DNA from: Cyrtodaria siliqua
Taxonomy: Eukaryota > Mollusca > Bivalvia > Adapedonta > Hiatellidae
Length of the DNA: 64,000 nt
Assembly: GCA_037043455.1 (NCBI GenBank)
Contig: JAWPHD010001266.1
Location: 186,001 to 250,000, forward strand
Reading direction: 5' to 3'
This document shows positions 10,886-23,147 of this stretch, piece after piece. The position numbers and the translations under genes are program-made. The number at the start of each line of letters is the position of its first letter. Position 1 is the first letter of the stretch. The notes below the pieces were generated by a model. That model did not search any database, had not been told where the DNA came from, and saw only the letters and a list, made by a program, of their open reading frames with translations.

Positions 10886-12859
10886 AAAATAGGAGCACCG
10901 CATGCGTGTCTACTTGACAATAACTCGGGTAATACCGAAAAATGTTTAACATTTAAACAATGTGCACATATGGGCATGGTATTTAGATCATTACAATCAG
11001 TAAGATTGCCAATATAATTGTATGCACAATAGCTGAAGAAGGATTGACCGCAACTCAGAACATATTGTGTGAGACTTTTACGCACAAACAATATGCACAC
11101 ATTTGATATTAAACACGTTCTATGCATTTTAACAATTTATTGAAAACTGTAGGAAGGGTTATTGACACTAGATATATGTATGCATATAATCAATGTTAAG
11201 AATAAAGGACCATAACTCGGGTAATACATACGCCGTTTTGGATTTCTTACGTTTTTACGCTTGAATCATTCTGTGATTTCGAATAAGAGAATACTGGTTG
11301 TGTTCAATAAACATGAAAACACAGATTTCAGCATTATAATTCTCAATGCATAACATTATAGATCTACATTATAATATAGTTTTAGAGAATAATGAAATAA
11401 TGAAAGAACTTTAAAACATAAAGCCCCCATTTCTGTAGAATGACATGCTAACATTGTTTCACATGTAGGCATTACATGATTTGTGATTTTTCTTCAAATA
11501 AACACAAATAATGTAAAACGGATATACATTATTTGTACATTTTTATCAGCCAACAATTCCCAATGTTTACATTGAAATAAAAGGAAAATCAGACGTGTTG
11601 TTATAAGTTTGTTGAGTATAAATAGATAAAACAAATACAAATAAATACGAGATAAATGTAAATACGCACATATTATAATGAACTCTAAAGCCTAGATTTC
11701 TTTGAAGAAATCTAAACTATTTCTGACTTTAAGTTAATCAAATACTTATTTCATAGTATTAAGCTGGGACTAGTGCCTTTATGGCATAGAATCAAAATCT
11801 ACACAGTCTTACACGACAAAAAGTAACGGTGCAAAACAGGGTATATAATCTGGCAATTAGTCACCTTGGAGTTAGTATGCAAGAGTACAAGGTATGTCCT
11901 ATTTTGCACTGGTCTGAAACAACTTCTAGATGAATGTCTCTACAAGAAGGAACAGTTTCAAATTTGCTAAGTAATAATCTGTTATGTATAATATACAAAA
12001 TATAAGATACACATAAAGCAGTAGCAAACATAATACCATTATAACAAACACAATAACATGAAAATGCACATGCCTTGTTAAGAAATGATAATTATGTGTA
12101 CATACTCACACGTAAAAGACAAGACATACAAACGGAGTCAATCCTACATAGAATATCCGAGAAATAGTTTCAAGGATAAGTGAAAGGTACGTTATAGGTA
12201 GAGCACACTCTAACTTCCGATAACTGGTAGTAAGCGTACACCAGTCATTCTGACAAGTGTTATTTTCAATTAACTGAGTTACAACTGTGCAAATACAAAG
12301 GAAATGTCAGCGACAATGTTACAAACGCTGTTAAAATAAAGTAAGACCGCGATGGTAAAACACTGAATAGCAACGTATAGCGAAAGCCGACAATTAAGAA
12401 AGTGCTAAAACGCGTATCACCTCATATAACTGACTCCATCTGCATGCTTGAAACATGATATTGCAAAATGAGCACAACTGAATTTCGAACAAAACTAATA
12501 TAGCAACATAAAACTTAAGCATAACTAAAGAATAGCAACATAAAGTAAATTAATAGAAGCTAAAAACAACTTACACAGCAAATGAAGTGACAACTCGTCC
12601 CGAGTTGATGCCATAGTTTGTTGTCCTTGCTTGTGGGACGACTGCAGTATTACAATTTATTATATACTTCCCAGTGAAATAGTGGATTTTATGATTAAAA
12701 TAAAACCTTATATTTTCATTGTTTATATTTCACATATTTTCACTCAAAATTACGTAATGCAACTGTTGACGTTGTGTACGTTGTTGACGTTATTGACGTC
12801 ATTGTTTTGGCGCATTATATTTTTTTCTGCATAAATTTCCAGGTTGTGAGTATATAATA
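10886..12859. other. No gene recognised
   Basis: A 2-kb AT-rich stretch without recognisable frames, RNA genes or strong repeats. Confidence 0.5.
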
Positions 12860-13435
12860 AATAGAATATTTGTTGGTTTATCATGAATATAGGATTTATT
12901 TTCATTTCTAAGTCAGAAACCTCAAATATTTTCAATCGTGCTAAAGCACTCGTGAAAATATGTTTTCTCACTTCTCGATAAAAACACAAATCCTGCCGAA
13001 TTTTATTTACATTTTTAACAGTAATTCAATCTTAAAGTTATACTGGACTTTGTTCATTTAAAATTTTAAAGATTTTCAAATGCCATGTTTCTAATTCTTC
13101 TCATCTTTCCTCATGTACGTATTTGTGACTTGCTTAATGAAGTATCATACTTTGACACACAGTATATGAAACGGAGTTCTCTTTCTTGAATTTTCCCCCT
13201 CAATTTTCTAAGTTTTAACTTCACCACAAAATGTCCATAATAATGGGCAAACTTTGAAATTAGACAATATAAAAGAATAAAATGTATTAAGTTTTGCATA
13301 ATATACATCACATTTTTCCAATTCTTTTAAGCATATTTAGTTGTCTGGATGCTTTCTTACAGATGTTTGAAATAGGAGTATTAACATTTTTTTTAAAGTC
13401 AATAGTTACTCCTAAATATGGATGTTACCTAGGTT
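12860..13435 (-). pseudogene. LINE ORF2 C-terminal fragment (second LINE family)
   Basis: On the minus strand the frames, shifted several times, read LGVTIDF, then SNICKKASRQLNMLKRIGK, then KIQERELRFIYCVSKYD and finally LKIFEVSDLE. These are successive landmarks of the region downstream of the RT domain in a CR1/L2-like group of non-LTR elements. The RT part of the same element appears at 14346-14880 and the two are separated by about 0.9 kb of unrelated AT-rich sequence, so this looks like one LINE copy split by an insertion. Confidence 0.75.
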
Positions 13436-14345
13436 ACCTAGGCTGGGAACGGACGTAGTGATGAGATTTTTTTTAAATTCATATTTAAAGCTTCTTTGGT
13501 ATAATTTAGATTCAACATTATCAAAAAAAGGCTAGGTCACCTAACTTTTTTCCCACTAGACGTCATTGAAGAAAGCACATATTTCTAACTTCAACATTTC
13601 ACTAAAAAGAGGAAAAATATAGTCATTGAACATTTTCACAATTGTTTTCATAACATTACGTTTTTTGAAAAACAACAATTAATTTTCGATTGCATATATA
13701 CATATCTATCAAATCATAAAAAAACAGTTGTAAGCCTCATTCGTCTTTTACTGTAAAAAGCAAACATATATGGACCTTTCCCCACCCACTTTTGTTTTTA
13801 CCGAAAAATTAATTCAAGATAAAAAATTATGTTCTAATGATCAACTTTTTTTTAAAACTTGTTTATGTCAAGGTCCTATGACATTTCTTTCAAAACAAAT
13901 AAACATATATATAGGTCACCAGGCTTCTCATGATTTTTTATTAAAAATTCTTTAAATTACACCCATTTTGGAGTTATTTTGACATTTTCAATGTAAAATA
14001 CTGTACACACAATATTGACATGGAGATCGAAAATAAAATTAGCTCAGTATCTACTTTTATATATGTATGCCACTACTGAAAAACAAAAATCTGATTTATT
14101 CTATGCAAAAGGATAAATTCTACTCAGAGCTACCCATACCCCCTATTTTGTTGACAACAAAAAATGATTACAAATGACGGAAAAAATATGAGAAAAAAAA
14201 AATTGCGTAAAATTTGGAATGTTACCATCTTAAATCCTACATTATATCCATATCTACTAGAATGGAAAAAATGAAACAATTCTGTTGTCAAATAAAACTA
14301 TGATTTAAAAAATAATATGTTTAAACTGGAAGATGTCAAAACCTG
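13436..14345. other. AT-rich insertion inside a LINE relic
   Basis: This segment separates two colinear parts of one LINE copy. The ends show GGCTGGG (left) and CCCAGCC (right) in inverted orientation, which would suit a TIR element, but I see no convincing target duplication. The left edge also has GTTACCTAG twice. No coding content is recognised. Confidence 0.45.
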
Positions 14346-14880
14346 CCCAGCCAACATCCTTAATTAGTTTTATTTTGCCTATATTTGGCTTGGAATTTTT
14401 CAGGATTTGCCTTCATCTTGTTGTCCGAAAACCGATTTATTAGAGATAAACTATCTTTTATCAGAGCCTAAATTACATTTTCAAAACGGTGGTCAGAATG
14501 TGAGATGGTGTTATCGTCGGCATACTTATAGAGACTGCAATCATTGAAACATGTCATTTATGAATATATTAAAAAGTATTAGACTTAAATTTGATCCTTG
14601 GGGTACACCTTTATAAATTGTAGACAAGTTGCAGTTTTTATACACTGTTTTCTTTTTGTAAGGTAAATTTCAATGAGATTAGTTAGACACACCATATACG
14701 CCTCCTTCCAGTCCACAAGTCAATAATCCTTAGCAGAGTGGTTTGACATCCGTAACTAGATCTAAACGCTGATCAAAATACATTAAAATGGTTCTTAAAC
14801 AATTTAGCAATCTGACAGTCCTTTGATCTTTCAAAGATTTTGGATATGACGGGTAGCATGCTAACTGGTCGTTACTTATT
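14346..14880 (-). pseudogene. LINE reverse transcriptase fragment
   Basis: Read on the minus strand in several frames: PVISKIFE, SAFRSSYGCQTTLLR, GVPQGSNLSLILFNIFINDM, then the catalytic motif equivalent YADDNTISHSD and finally NKMKANPEKFQA. These are the ordered RT motifs of a non-LTR retrotransposon, with the active-site YADD. Stops and frame changes make it non-functional. It pairs with the C-terminal fragment at 12860-13435. Confidence 0.8.
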
Positions 14881-15242
14881 TATCTAGTGTACTATTCTTT
14901 TATGGATTATTGTGGATAATCAAAAGCTGTGGTATGTTTTTTTGTGATTTTTTTTATGATTAACAAACACAAAATATTGTCTCGAACAAATATATGTACA
15001 TTTTGTTTTATAGAGTTTTTAGGTCAAAAATACTTTTTTTTTAACAAAAGGGGAGCCTAACTTCTTTGATTACTAAACCTTTCAATTAATTCTTTGTTTG
15101 CCCTAATGGTGATATATATCTAATTATTCCATGCATGCCATTAATTATATGTTTTGACAGCAGGCCTGTATCACTGGTAAATACTGAATTGAATTGACGA
15201 GACTTAAATAAAACTACAAACAACAATTGAATTAACTATCAT

Positions 15243-15380
15243 CTACATGTTTATACTAGATTTAACAGGATCATCGAGATGCACAATTTTGTTCATCTTC
15301 TTGTGTTTTCTGCTCTTTCTCTTCTTCTTCTTTTTTTTCTCTGGTTCTTCGGATGGATCAATCACCGACTTTTCTTCGTC
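15243..15380 (-). CDS. Terminal exon, Lys-rich cytoplasmic tail (second 3' module)
   Basis: The exon starts after a strong acceptor, a CT-repeat tract ending TGTGTAG, and runs 45 codons to a TAG at 15243-15245. It is read in phase 0, matching the phase-0 donor of the transmembrane exon at 16915-17042. The predicted tail begins DEEKSVIDPSEEPE, continues with a run of basic residues (KKKKKKRKSRKHKK) and ends in SSINM. It would lie on the cytoplasmic side, and the basic cluster could bind acidic lipid or act as a trafficking signal; that is inference. It has no similarity to the tail exon at 27446-27556. The phase match and exact stop support it, but no homologue was checked. Confidence 0.65.
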   Translation of the reverse strand, partial: DEEKSVIDPSEEPEKKKKKKRKSRKHKKMNKIVHLDDPVKSSINM

Positions 15381-15383
15381 CTA

Positions 15384-15402
15384 CACAGAGAGAGAGAGAG
15401 AT
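15384..15402. repeat. (AG)n microsatellite forming a splice-acceptor pyrimidine tract
   Basis: On the minus strand this CT run lies directly before the TGTGTAG acceptor of the exon starting at 15380. It therefore serves as the polypyrimidine tract of that splice site. Confidence 0.6.
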
Positions 15403-15469
15403 TATTTAAAATAAATCAAATGACCCCATTTAACAAATTCATCAACATTTAGCAACTCATGAATAGAAA

Positions 15470-15895
15470 ACCTAATTGAATTTATTATTCGATTCGTATA
15501 GGAAATCTAATAGAATGCATCATAATCGAACGTACCATTCGTATAGGAAATCTAATCAAATGTATCTCTAATCGAATGTATCATTCGTATAGGAAATATA
15601 ATCGAGTGTACCATTCGTAAGCAAATCTAATCGAATGAATCATTCGTATAGGAAATATAATCGAGTGTACCATTCGTAAGGAAATCTAATCGAATGTATG
15701 ATTCGTGTAAGACACATGACGTCTAGTCAAATGTACCATTCGTATTGGAAATCGAATGTATGATTCGTATGGAAAATCTAATCGAATATACCATTCGTAT
15801 AGGAAATTTAATAGAATGTATCATTCGTATAGAAAATATACTCGAATGTATCATTCAAATAGGAAATCTAATCGAATGTATCATTCGTTCGATGC
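15470..15895. repeat. Minisatellite, about 28-31 bp unit
   Basis: Diverged repeats of GGAAATCTAATCGAATGTA followed by TCATTCGTATA run for about 13 copies. An apparent reading frame over part of it is only the repeat translated. It lies in the intron before the terminal tail exon. Confidence 0.85.
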
Positions 15896-16104
15896 AATTT
15901 CTTCTTGTAAGTGTATTTTTTCAATGTAAACCTTAAACTTCAGTATGTTTAAACCCAAAACTTGCATATAACCCCAAAATAATCTATGTGTTCCTCATTA
16001 CTATGAATTATATGTATTTGCAGTGTTACAATAAACATATTACAACTTATATATATATATAGAAACCGCAGCGTCCAAACGCAATGGTATCGTAGGTCCG
16101 CACT

Positions 16105-16905
16105 GTACTACAAACAAGGAGCAATATTTAATTAATTATACAATGAAAAAGACAAAATACAACATAAAGGGTTACCGACTTGAACGGTCAGTAGGCAATA
16201 AGGCCTACAGGTTAGCTTGAATCGATTTTATGTGTACACAATCTTCGCTATTATCCTGTCTTTAGCCCACAAATAGACAAGACAGTGTAAACAAATCTAC
16301 ATGCCATCAAAAGGAATTATCTAACAATAAAGTCCACATCCAGAGAAACTAACAAAAGAAACAATAATATGTTGTTGTAAAGCTATATAAAATACAAATC
16401 AGAAACATATCAGGATATATCCAGAATTGTACTGAAAAACCAGAGCAGTTGCAGCCAAAGAGAAAACCAATCTAGGGTACGACCAGAAAACCCGAGGGAC
16501 GAAGGCTCCTGCACCTACTTCCCTTGGTCGTGGTTTCAGTAGGTGCAATCATAGAGTCCCAATAGGTTATCCAGTCATCGCAAAAGGGAAAAGTGAAGCG
16601 TAGTGACTGACTGTAGAGGGGTCAATCACTAAACATGCAGTGCATTGTAATACTAAAGGGTCGTACCCTTTTCTGACGAACTTCCAGATTAATTTTGTAA
16701 AGTGGTCAGGAAACCCGCCAGATCCCTTTAACTTCCGAAGTTTATAGACCACATCTCCATAAAATACGGGTTGTGATATTCCTAGTCGCAGAAGTGTTTT
16801 AAGGTTGGTGTAGGTTTTCGTTGCGGCGGTAGAATTTTGAGAAAGATCTACGTAGTTTGTGATAACGAAAACCCTGCTGAAGAAGTTTGCTTGTAATAAC
16901 CTGAT
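16105..16905 (-). pseudogene. RT-family retroelement 3' fragment inserted in an intron (subfamily 2)
   Basis: Minus-strand coding gives the C-terminal landmarks LLRLGISQPVFYGDVVYKLR, then GSGGFPDHFTKL and RKGYDPLVLQCTACLVIDP. This is colinear with the copy at 41526-42860, and the two share the 3' tail around AATTAATTATACAATG, so they form a subfamily distinct from the 6-8 kb copies. The high end lies a few bases past the donor of the transmembrane exon at 16915, in the same frame. One open frame therefore appears to fuse the host helix with the retroelement. Confidence 0.75.
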
Positions 16906-16914
16906 AAGACTTAC

Positions 16915-17042
16915 GTTTACAACTTGTCTTTTCTTGTTTTGTGCAAATCTGTAGATAGCGTAGCTAATGCAGATGACCACCAGTAACGTAATACACGGTG
17001 CTAATGTTGCGGTGAGGATTAAGCGTGTCAATCGGCTTTGTT
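16915..17042 (-). CDS. Transmembrane exon (second 3' module)
   Basis: The acceptor TGTCTTGCAG ends at 17043 and the donor GTAAGT starts at 16914. The exon is 128 nt: it enters in phase 1 and leaves in phase 0, exactly as the transmembrane exon at 30430-30569 does. The predicted residues begin QSRLTRLILTATLAP and continue through a hydrophobic helix of about 22 residues (LAPCITLLVVICISYAIY), followed by a basic stop-transfer segment RFAQNKKRQ. It joins the CCP exon at 18478-18651 upstream and the Lys-rich tail exon at 15243-15380 downstream. Confidence 0.8.
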
Positions 17043-17869
17043 CTGCAAGACAAACACAAATCATTGAATAAAACGTTTATTTATTCATTTTACACTGGTG
17101 GTACCGAATGCCTTTTATTACATTGCTATGGGTGAAAGATGAGGACTTCTCAGTAAATTATAATTCATAATCGCTTATATTATTAACAACTCGGAAAATA
17201 GAAATAACTAACTGTGACGATTCAGTTATTACATCAATAAAAGTGTTGTTTTATTCCCTTAATTAACAATGTTTCAAAACAGGTACAATATTAGGTATTC
17301 TTCAATATTGTTAAAATTGGCAGTTAAAGAAGACCTCTTCTTCCTTCTCTGAAAGTTTCTCTTAATTCCATTACAACAAAATTTTCGTGACCGTTTTGAA
17401 AATTGGTATATGCCCTTTTTTTTTCAAAATGGCGGCGACACGGACAAACACAGGTTCACACGTTTAGCTTGTTTGTAACAGAAATTGAATTAGGGTAAAG
17501 TTTGGTAATTTATGATTTCTTGCGTATAACTTTTAGGAGTGTTGGGAATTGAGTGTTGGGACGTTTATTTTTCTAAGTCTACGGATTTGAAATTTGCAAG
17601 AAAACTAAGCTTAGGCAAGTCTTTTTTGAAAAGCAGATTTGAGTACTCAATACAAATCTCGGACGTCATTTTTCTGATACCGATTAAGTGTCTAGAGCTT
17701 TTTGGTAAGAGCTATATGGCGCGAGCCCGATAGTTTCTGCTGTTTCTTACCTTAGACAGGGCTGTCGATGAGGACATCAACCGAACAGTCTTTAACTCAT
17801 ATTACGTTGCAGATTAGTGCCTTTATAAAAGTATTATGTCTAAATCGGTCTGTTGGACCCAAACCAGTG
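17043..17869. other. Intron sequence without recognised feature
   Basis: Intron between the transmembrane exon and the CCP exon. TTTCAAAATGGCGGCGACAC near 17419-17438 is related in inverted orientation to sequence near 690, so a dispersed repeat is probable. Confidence 0.5.
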
Positions 17870-18078
17870 GAGCCCTGTGGTCTAGTGGTAGAGCGTTGGA
17901 CCCATGACCCAAAAGTCGTGGGTTCGATCCCCGCCATTGCCATATGCGTTGTGTCCCTGAGCAAGACACTTTATCTGCATTGCTTAGTACTGGTTCTACC
18001 CAGGAAGACATCGAGAGTGATTCAAATAAGTTCATAGAGCTTTCGTTACAATCGATGTAAAATAAATAAGTTTAAACT
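17870..18078 (+). mobile_element. tRNA-derived SINE
   Basis: Internal polymerase III boxes are clear: A box TGGTCTAGTGGT and B box GGTTCGATCCC, about 35 bp apart. They are followed by a conserved central block GTGTCCCTGAGCAAGACAC, similar to the V-type central domain of animal SINEs, and an A-rich end (AAAATAAATAAG). The tRNA-like head is decayed. It lies in the intron between two host exons. Confidence 0.8.
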
Positions 18079-18477
18079 AAACCAGAATAGTTTGTTTTCA
18101 CAAATATCATAGAAAGGTTATGCATAAAATCTCCTTGTAAATGGACGCTATTATTGTGATAGACCAAATAATTTGTTTATGGCTCATTACAGACAAAACT
18201 AGTCTGCGCGCCTCAGAGCAATTACGCATAACGTGTTTTATTTGCCTGTGTGCCTTTGAACTATCAAATTCATGTTGCATGTTGCATTTGTGATCACTTT
18301 CACATACGAGTTACCAAAAACACAGCAAAAAATCACAACACCACTAACAAAAAGCCTTTACCACAACACAAATTCAGGCCTTGGTCACCGAGGCAACTTT
18401 CTGACTCGATCTGCTTCAGCGTGAATATGGACTAAGGCTCTACCTCATTCTTTCTATTTTAATTGTTCAATATTTAC

Positions 18478-18651
18478 CTTTTATGGTGCACGTGACAACT
18501 TCCCAACTACCTGCCTCAGTACATGAAATAGTTGATTTAATTGATTCAAATCCCGTTTGACAGGCAATGTTGACTATTGCTTTATACATTGTCACGCCAT
18601 CAACTTGTAGTGCCAGACTTCCAGTCGTGAATAATGGTAAGGGTCCACAAT
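18478..18651 (-). CDS. CCP (sushi) domain exon (second 3' module)
   Basis: A 174-nt exon, phase 1 at both ends, with acceptor TTTGAAG and donor GTAAAT. It encodes 58 residues: DCGPLPLFTTGSLALQVDG, then NIACQTGFE, STISCTEAGSWEVVTC. The four CCP cysteines and the Trp between Cys3 and Cys4 are present. It has diverged from the array consensus: only one possible N-glycosylation sequon region remains against four in the array. Upstream exons for this module are not visible between 19 and 27 kb, so it is either a small paralogous gene with an unseen start or an alternative 3' end of the large gene upstream. Confidence 0.85.
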
Positions 18652-18711
18652 CTTCAAATATAACGTTAATTACATGCATTGAAAATTAAGGTAAAGATAC
18701 ATTTTTTTTAA

Positions 18712-19612
18712 AGGTACTGTAGGCGATCTTGGAGAAGTCAATATGAACTTAACTGATTTTTATGGAACAAATAACAGCACCTGTATGAAAAATATGTATA
18801 CCGTGACCAGGAAAGTATTTTGCATTCATCTGTTGTGATTTGCTTTGATTTAAATGATATTTATGTCATATATGGTTATTTATGACGTCATAGTTCTCAA
18901 AATGACAGCTCCCATAGCAATCTCTCCCAGAGGCCATTACATTGACCTCTGTCAACGTCTAAGAAAGTAGTCTGCGATCACATGATAATTTGTCACATGA
19001 CCTTAGCTAAAAATATAAATATAGCAACAGAACTCTTCAACACCGTGACACCACCAACTATCGGCTGTTGATTGACATGTAAACAATCGAAAGAAACCCG
19101 ATTTATTATCTACATTTTGATATATAGTATAGGTTAGTACTTTAATTTAAGTAGGTTGTTAAGATCTATGTGATATTGGAAAGTGCTGGTAAGTAAATCG
19201 CTGTACTGCTACGCTATCGGGACGATTTGGTGGTGCCTATTTTAAAGTTTTGACGGCGGAGTGATATGCCAAAGTACAAACCTTTGTTCTACCGCAATAT
19301 AATCCTGAGCATAATTTATTGTATATTTAAAACATTCAAACCGAAAATTGTTTTCTTTGTAATATAAGCATTTCATATGAAGTTAATTCAGAAATATATT
19401 AGTGTCGTCAAGATTCTTGGTATTTGGTGAGACGTTGACAGAGATGTATGTGTATGCAAAGAACGACAACTCTGGGTAGAGATTGCTCCCATAGAACAAC
19501 CTTTAAATTCTATTTTTGTTTATCATACGATTTTGATAATTCTTTCACCTATTCCCAAGTTTTTCAGAACTCAAAATAATAATGATTGTTTGTTTGTATG
19601 GCTACATTCCCT
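18712..19612. mobile_element. TTAA-flanked TIR element, about 901 bp
   Basis: Both ends abut TTAA (18708-18711 and 19613-19616). The termini are imperfect inverted repeats: AGGTACTGTAGGCGAT on the left and, as complement, AGGGAATGTAGCCATA on the right. No transposase frame is seen. TTAA duplication suggests the piggyBac or Kolobok superfamily; which one is not decided. It sits just upstream, in minus-strand sense, of the CCP exon at 18478-18651. Confidence 0.55.
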
Positions 19613-19616
19613 TTAA

Positions 19617-21082
19617 TACTGCACTGCAATGCATTAAATCAACGTAAATATTCCAAACGTTTCCACGCGACATGAACAACTAACTACCACACCATTCGGT
19701 ACATTTCAGATTCATCTAGCTTCTTTGCTAGTCACACATTTTTGAATGCAATGTTGATTTATCAACTTGCATTCATAGTCATTGCTTTTGGCGCCTCCTC
19801 ATCGCCATCTGCCGGATAACCTACATTTTTTCTCATAAATCGAGGCTTCAAGTCATACATCATGCTGATCTATGCTAGACGAACGTATTGGATGCTGAAA
19901 ACAACTATAATGCAAATAAACTGGTCGAGAAACTCTACGAAAATCTCATTATGTATGAGTTGTGGGCGATTTTTTTTTAAAGCGAGTTTTTGCAAGGTGT
20001 TTTCTCATCAAGGGGAAACACGATATGACGTCACACGCACCTTCGCTTGACAGTGTTATATTCGCGTAAAGAGGCCAAATTAAACGAGATTTCCGGGGGA
20101 AGAGTTGTTTCAATTTATTTAGAGTTGTTTCAATATATTTATTATATTGTAAATTGTATATAGAAACAACTATTTCAAAGGAGTTTTAGTGATTCACGAT
20201 GTCAGTGCATTATTATTAATGATAAGATGAAATAAAGAAACATGTTTAGACATTAGACACCACCGGATTGTTATTCTGTGTGGAATATGGTATATATAGA
20301 AATCTTGTTATGTAATATATCTGTATTTAAGATTGGATTTGATCAACACTTTCATAGATTGTAGAGTGTTCAGGGTCTAGAACGTTATCACGTGTCTCTA
20401 CGTCCGTCATGACGTCACAAGGTTATCTGAGTTTTCATTCATAATGACAAGTTGCATTTTGTTTGATGTTATTTTCATTTGCAGGAATATTTAAAAAAAT
20501 GCTTTTATGTCCATTTTCAAAAATATATTATGGAATCTATTCATTTTCTCAGTATTGTTTGGTGAATTTGGGCACTGTACTTACAAAAAAGATTTAATGT
20601 TTTGTTTGTAAACATGTATTCGAAATCGAATAAATCATGAAACTGCACATGGCTTAGGCATTTTAACCTACTTCGTCTAGCTGTGTTCGGTTCTGTTTCT
20701 TGTTGTTGTATTTTCATCAAAAGTATGGCCACGTCTACCCTTTTATTTACTTATAGTCAATTTCAATTCTTTCTTCCACCTATAAATTTTTTATTTTTAT
20801 TTTTTTAGTAAATACTACAGTAATGTTTATTTTCAATGATAGGGAAGTTGAATCAACGGGTAGTGTCTCTTGTAAAGTTATTTGTCACTGCAGCAGAAGG
20901 CGTTTTCTAGGTTACGCCACTGAACTTGGACAAGTTCAAAACCAGTTGCATCCGACTAGACACATCAGAGTTATCTAGCCTTTGATTTTTAAAAAAAATG
21001 TTTTCCAGTAGGCCTTAGACTATTCAAGCCAGTAGAGTGATACAGGCAGGTCCTCTTATGTATCTTGTTCCCGGAAGACTAC
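19617..21082. other. No gene recognised
   Basis: AT-rich, with short unsupported frames only. Confidence 0.5.
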
Positions 21083-21086
21083 TTAA

Positions 21087-21967
21087 GGGTGGCCACTGCT
21101 GAGGTTTTGGATTTTTGCACTTCCGGTAATTTACATTTGTTATATTTCAAAAATTATAATAAAACTGGAAAAAATAATTATACAGTAACAAACTAATGCC
21201 AAATAAGGATATTTTAGTGCCCAAAATTGATTTTTTTTAACATAAGCCGAAATGGGGGGTAGGGGTACAAAAGATGGTATTTCTCAAAAACCGTTTAAGA
21301 TATTCACTTAATTTAAACTTTATTACAAAGACATGTGTTAGGATATACAGAGACAGCAATAAAAAGTATTGTTCCTATTATTTGTTACAGACCTATGCCG
21401 TTATATGTCAGAGCTCGTCGAAATCTAAAAAAGCACATTTTTTTCTCAGTTTTTATTGAATATCTTTCTTATATGCACACCGACCCCCAATTTTTATTTT
21501 TTCATTCTAAAACTCAGGTCTTGTATATATTGTAGACAAAATATCTCAAAAAGTTGACTGTTCCTTTATCATGAAAAATTGATTGATCACAAATTTAAAA
21601 ATGCAATTTTTAGTAAACTGGGTGGGGTAATGACAAGGGATGTAATAATTTTTCAGATGGTGATAAAAATACCACAACCCTTAATTTTTCGTCCTAAAGT
21701 ATGAACTATTACATTAAAAAAGACGGAAAATCGATACCTGTTCTGCAAACCACACTACACACATATAAGTTGCCATACACAATTTGCAGCTGATTCAGAA
21801 TTTAAAACCACACTGTGAGAGTGTAGTACTAAAGATTAATTTTGCGAAAAAGTTAAATCACCGACCCATCATTATTTTTCCAGAAACTAACTAGTAATAT
21901 GTTAGTCTTCATAAAAAACAGGGAAATTAAAAATTCTTACTGTTCTGATATTCACCAGAGGGCACCC
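21087..21967. mobile_element. TTAA-flanked TIR element, about 881 bp
   Basis: TTAA lies on both sides (21083-21086 and 21968-21971). The left end is GGGTGGCCACTGCTGA and the complement of the right end is GGGTGCCCTCTGGTGA, which agree at 13 of 16 positions. The interior is AT-rich and non-coding. This is a non-autonomous piggyBac- or Kolobok-like element, different in terminal sequence from the one at 18712-19612. Confidence 0.6.
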
Positions 21968-21971
21968 TTAA

Positions 21972-23147
21972 TACACGCCACTCTGTAAATGACATAATTT
22001 TAGACATGGAGGTCATCTTGAGTGACAGCTTGGCCATACAACACAAACTGTCTATCCATCAGCAATTTCATAAAATAATATTCTAGTCTAGATTTGAAAC
22101 AGTTTAATGACAATTTATCACAATATTATATATTTGAAATGGATCGACCCTCTAAGATTTTTGTAGGCCGCCCAAGATCGCAAATTTGGCTAAAACTATG
22201 TCAAATTTATGGAAATTTTAAATGTCCAGCAATAATTCAAATATTCATATAGTCGTTAAGTTTCCTATCAAACCTTGCATTCTCAGTACTTTCAGTACTT
22301 TGATTAACTGTTGCATTCGTTTTCATTTGACAAACTGTTATTACGTAAACAAGTTCCCATGCCATATACAATTTAGGAATGAATTAAGAAATCATTCTTA
22401 TATATGGAATGGAAACGAGTTTATGATTCTTTTTATACACGACAATACAGTGAAATGTGTACAAAATAATGAAGATTCAAGATTCAAGATTCAAGATTCT
22501 TTATTAAGTAACATAAACATTACAATGAATGGTCATAAAACCACCATGATGTCAGACAAATGTTAGCGTCATGGGACATCATAAGAGCATGTGATTTAGC
22601 ACTCAAACGTCATGTGACGTCATAGCGTCATTCCATACACAACGTAAATTATCTCCTTAACAAGAGAACTGACAGTTGTACAGTTAACAAGTATTAATTA
22701 TTATAATAAGTTTATGAATTAATAATAATAATAATAATAATTATAATAATAACATGTTTTCCGTTAACCCAATTTTATAGTGGTACAGAGAGTAATGCAA
22801 ATTATGTCCAGCCAATCAAACTTATTTATATTAGATAATTTTGACAAACATGTTTGCTTTCCTAAAGACACTTATTATTGAAGATAATTGACGCTGCGCC
22901 TGTGGTAGGATATTCGACGTTAAGGAGCACTCCACAGTTTAATGTCCGATTCTCAACAATCAAACCCATGACAAGCTAGCCTGAATCTTTGAGCAAGAAA
23001 AAATCACACCATCATTGGATGATACATTTCTTTGAAGACCATTAAATTACTCATGTTTTCATATCAAAGAAAAGTACCAACAATCATTTGCTTTACAACT
23101 TCCGTTCTTTAAGATAACCCCCACCTCCTAAAACATGATTAAAATGC
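21972..23147. other. No gene; two short tandem repeats
   Basis: GATTCAA is repeated about 4 times at 22473-22500, followed by TTCTTTATTAAG, which resembles the 3' tail of some LINEs read in reverse. An (ATA)n run lies at about 22722-22752. No host gene is recognised. Confidence 0.5.

Noticed and set aside
15745..15936. 63-codon frame with Ile/Glu repeats
   Set aside because: Translation of the minisatellite at 15470-15895.
16567..17064. A 165-residue membrane protein as a single exon
   Set aside because: Only 17042-16915 is host exon, ending in a GTAAGT donor; the rest is retroelement sequence in the intron.
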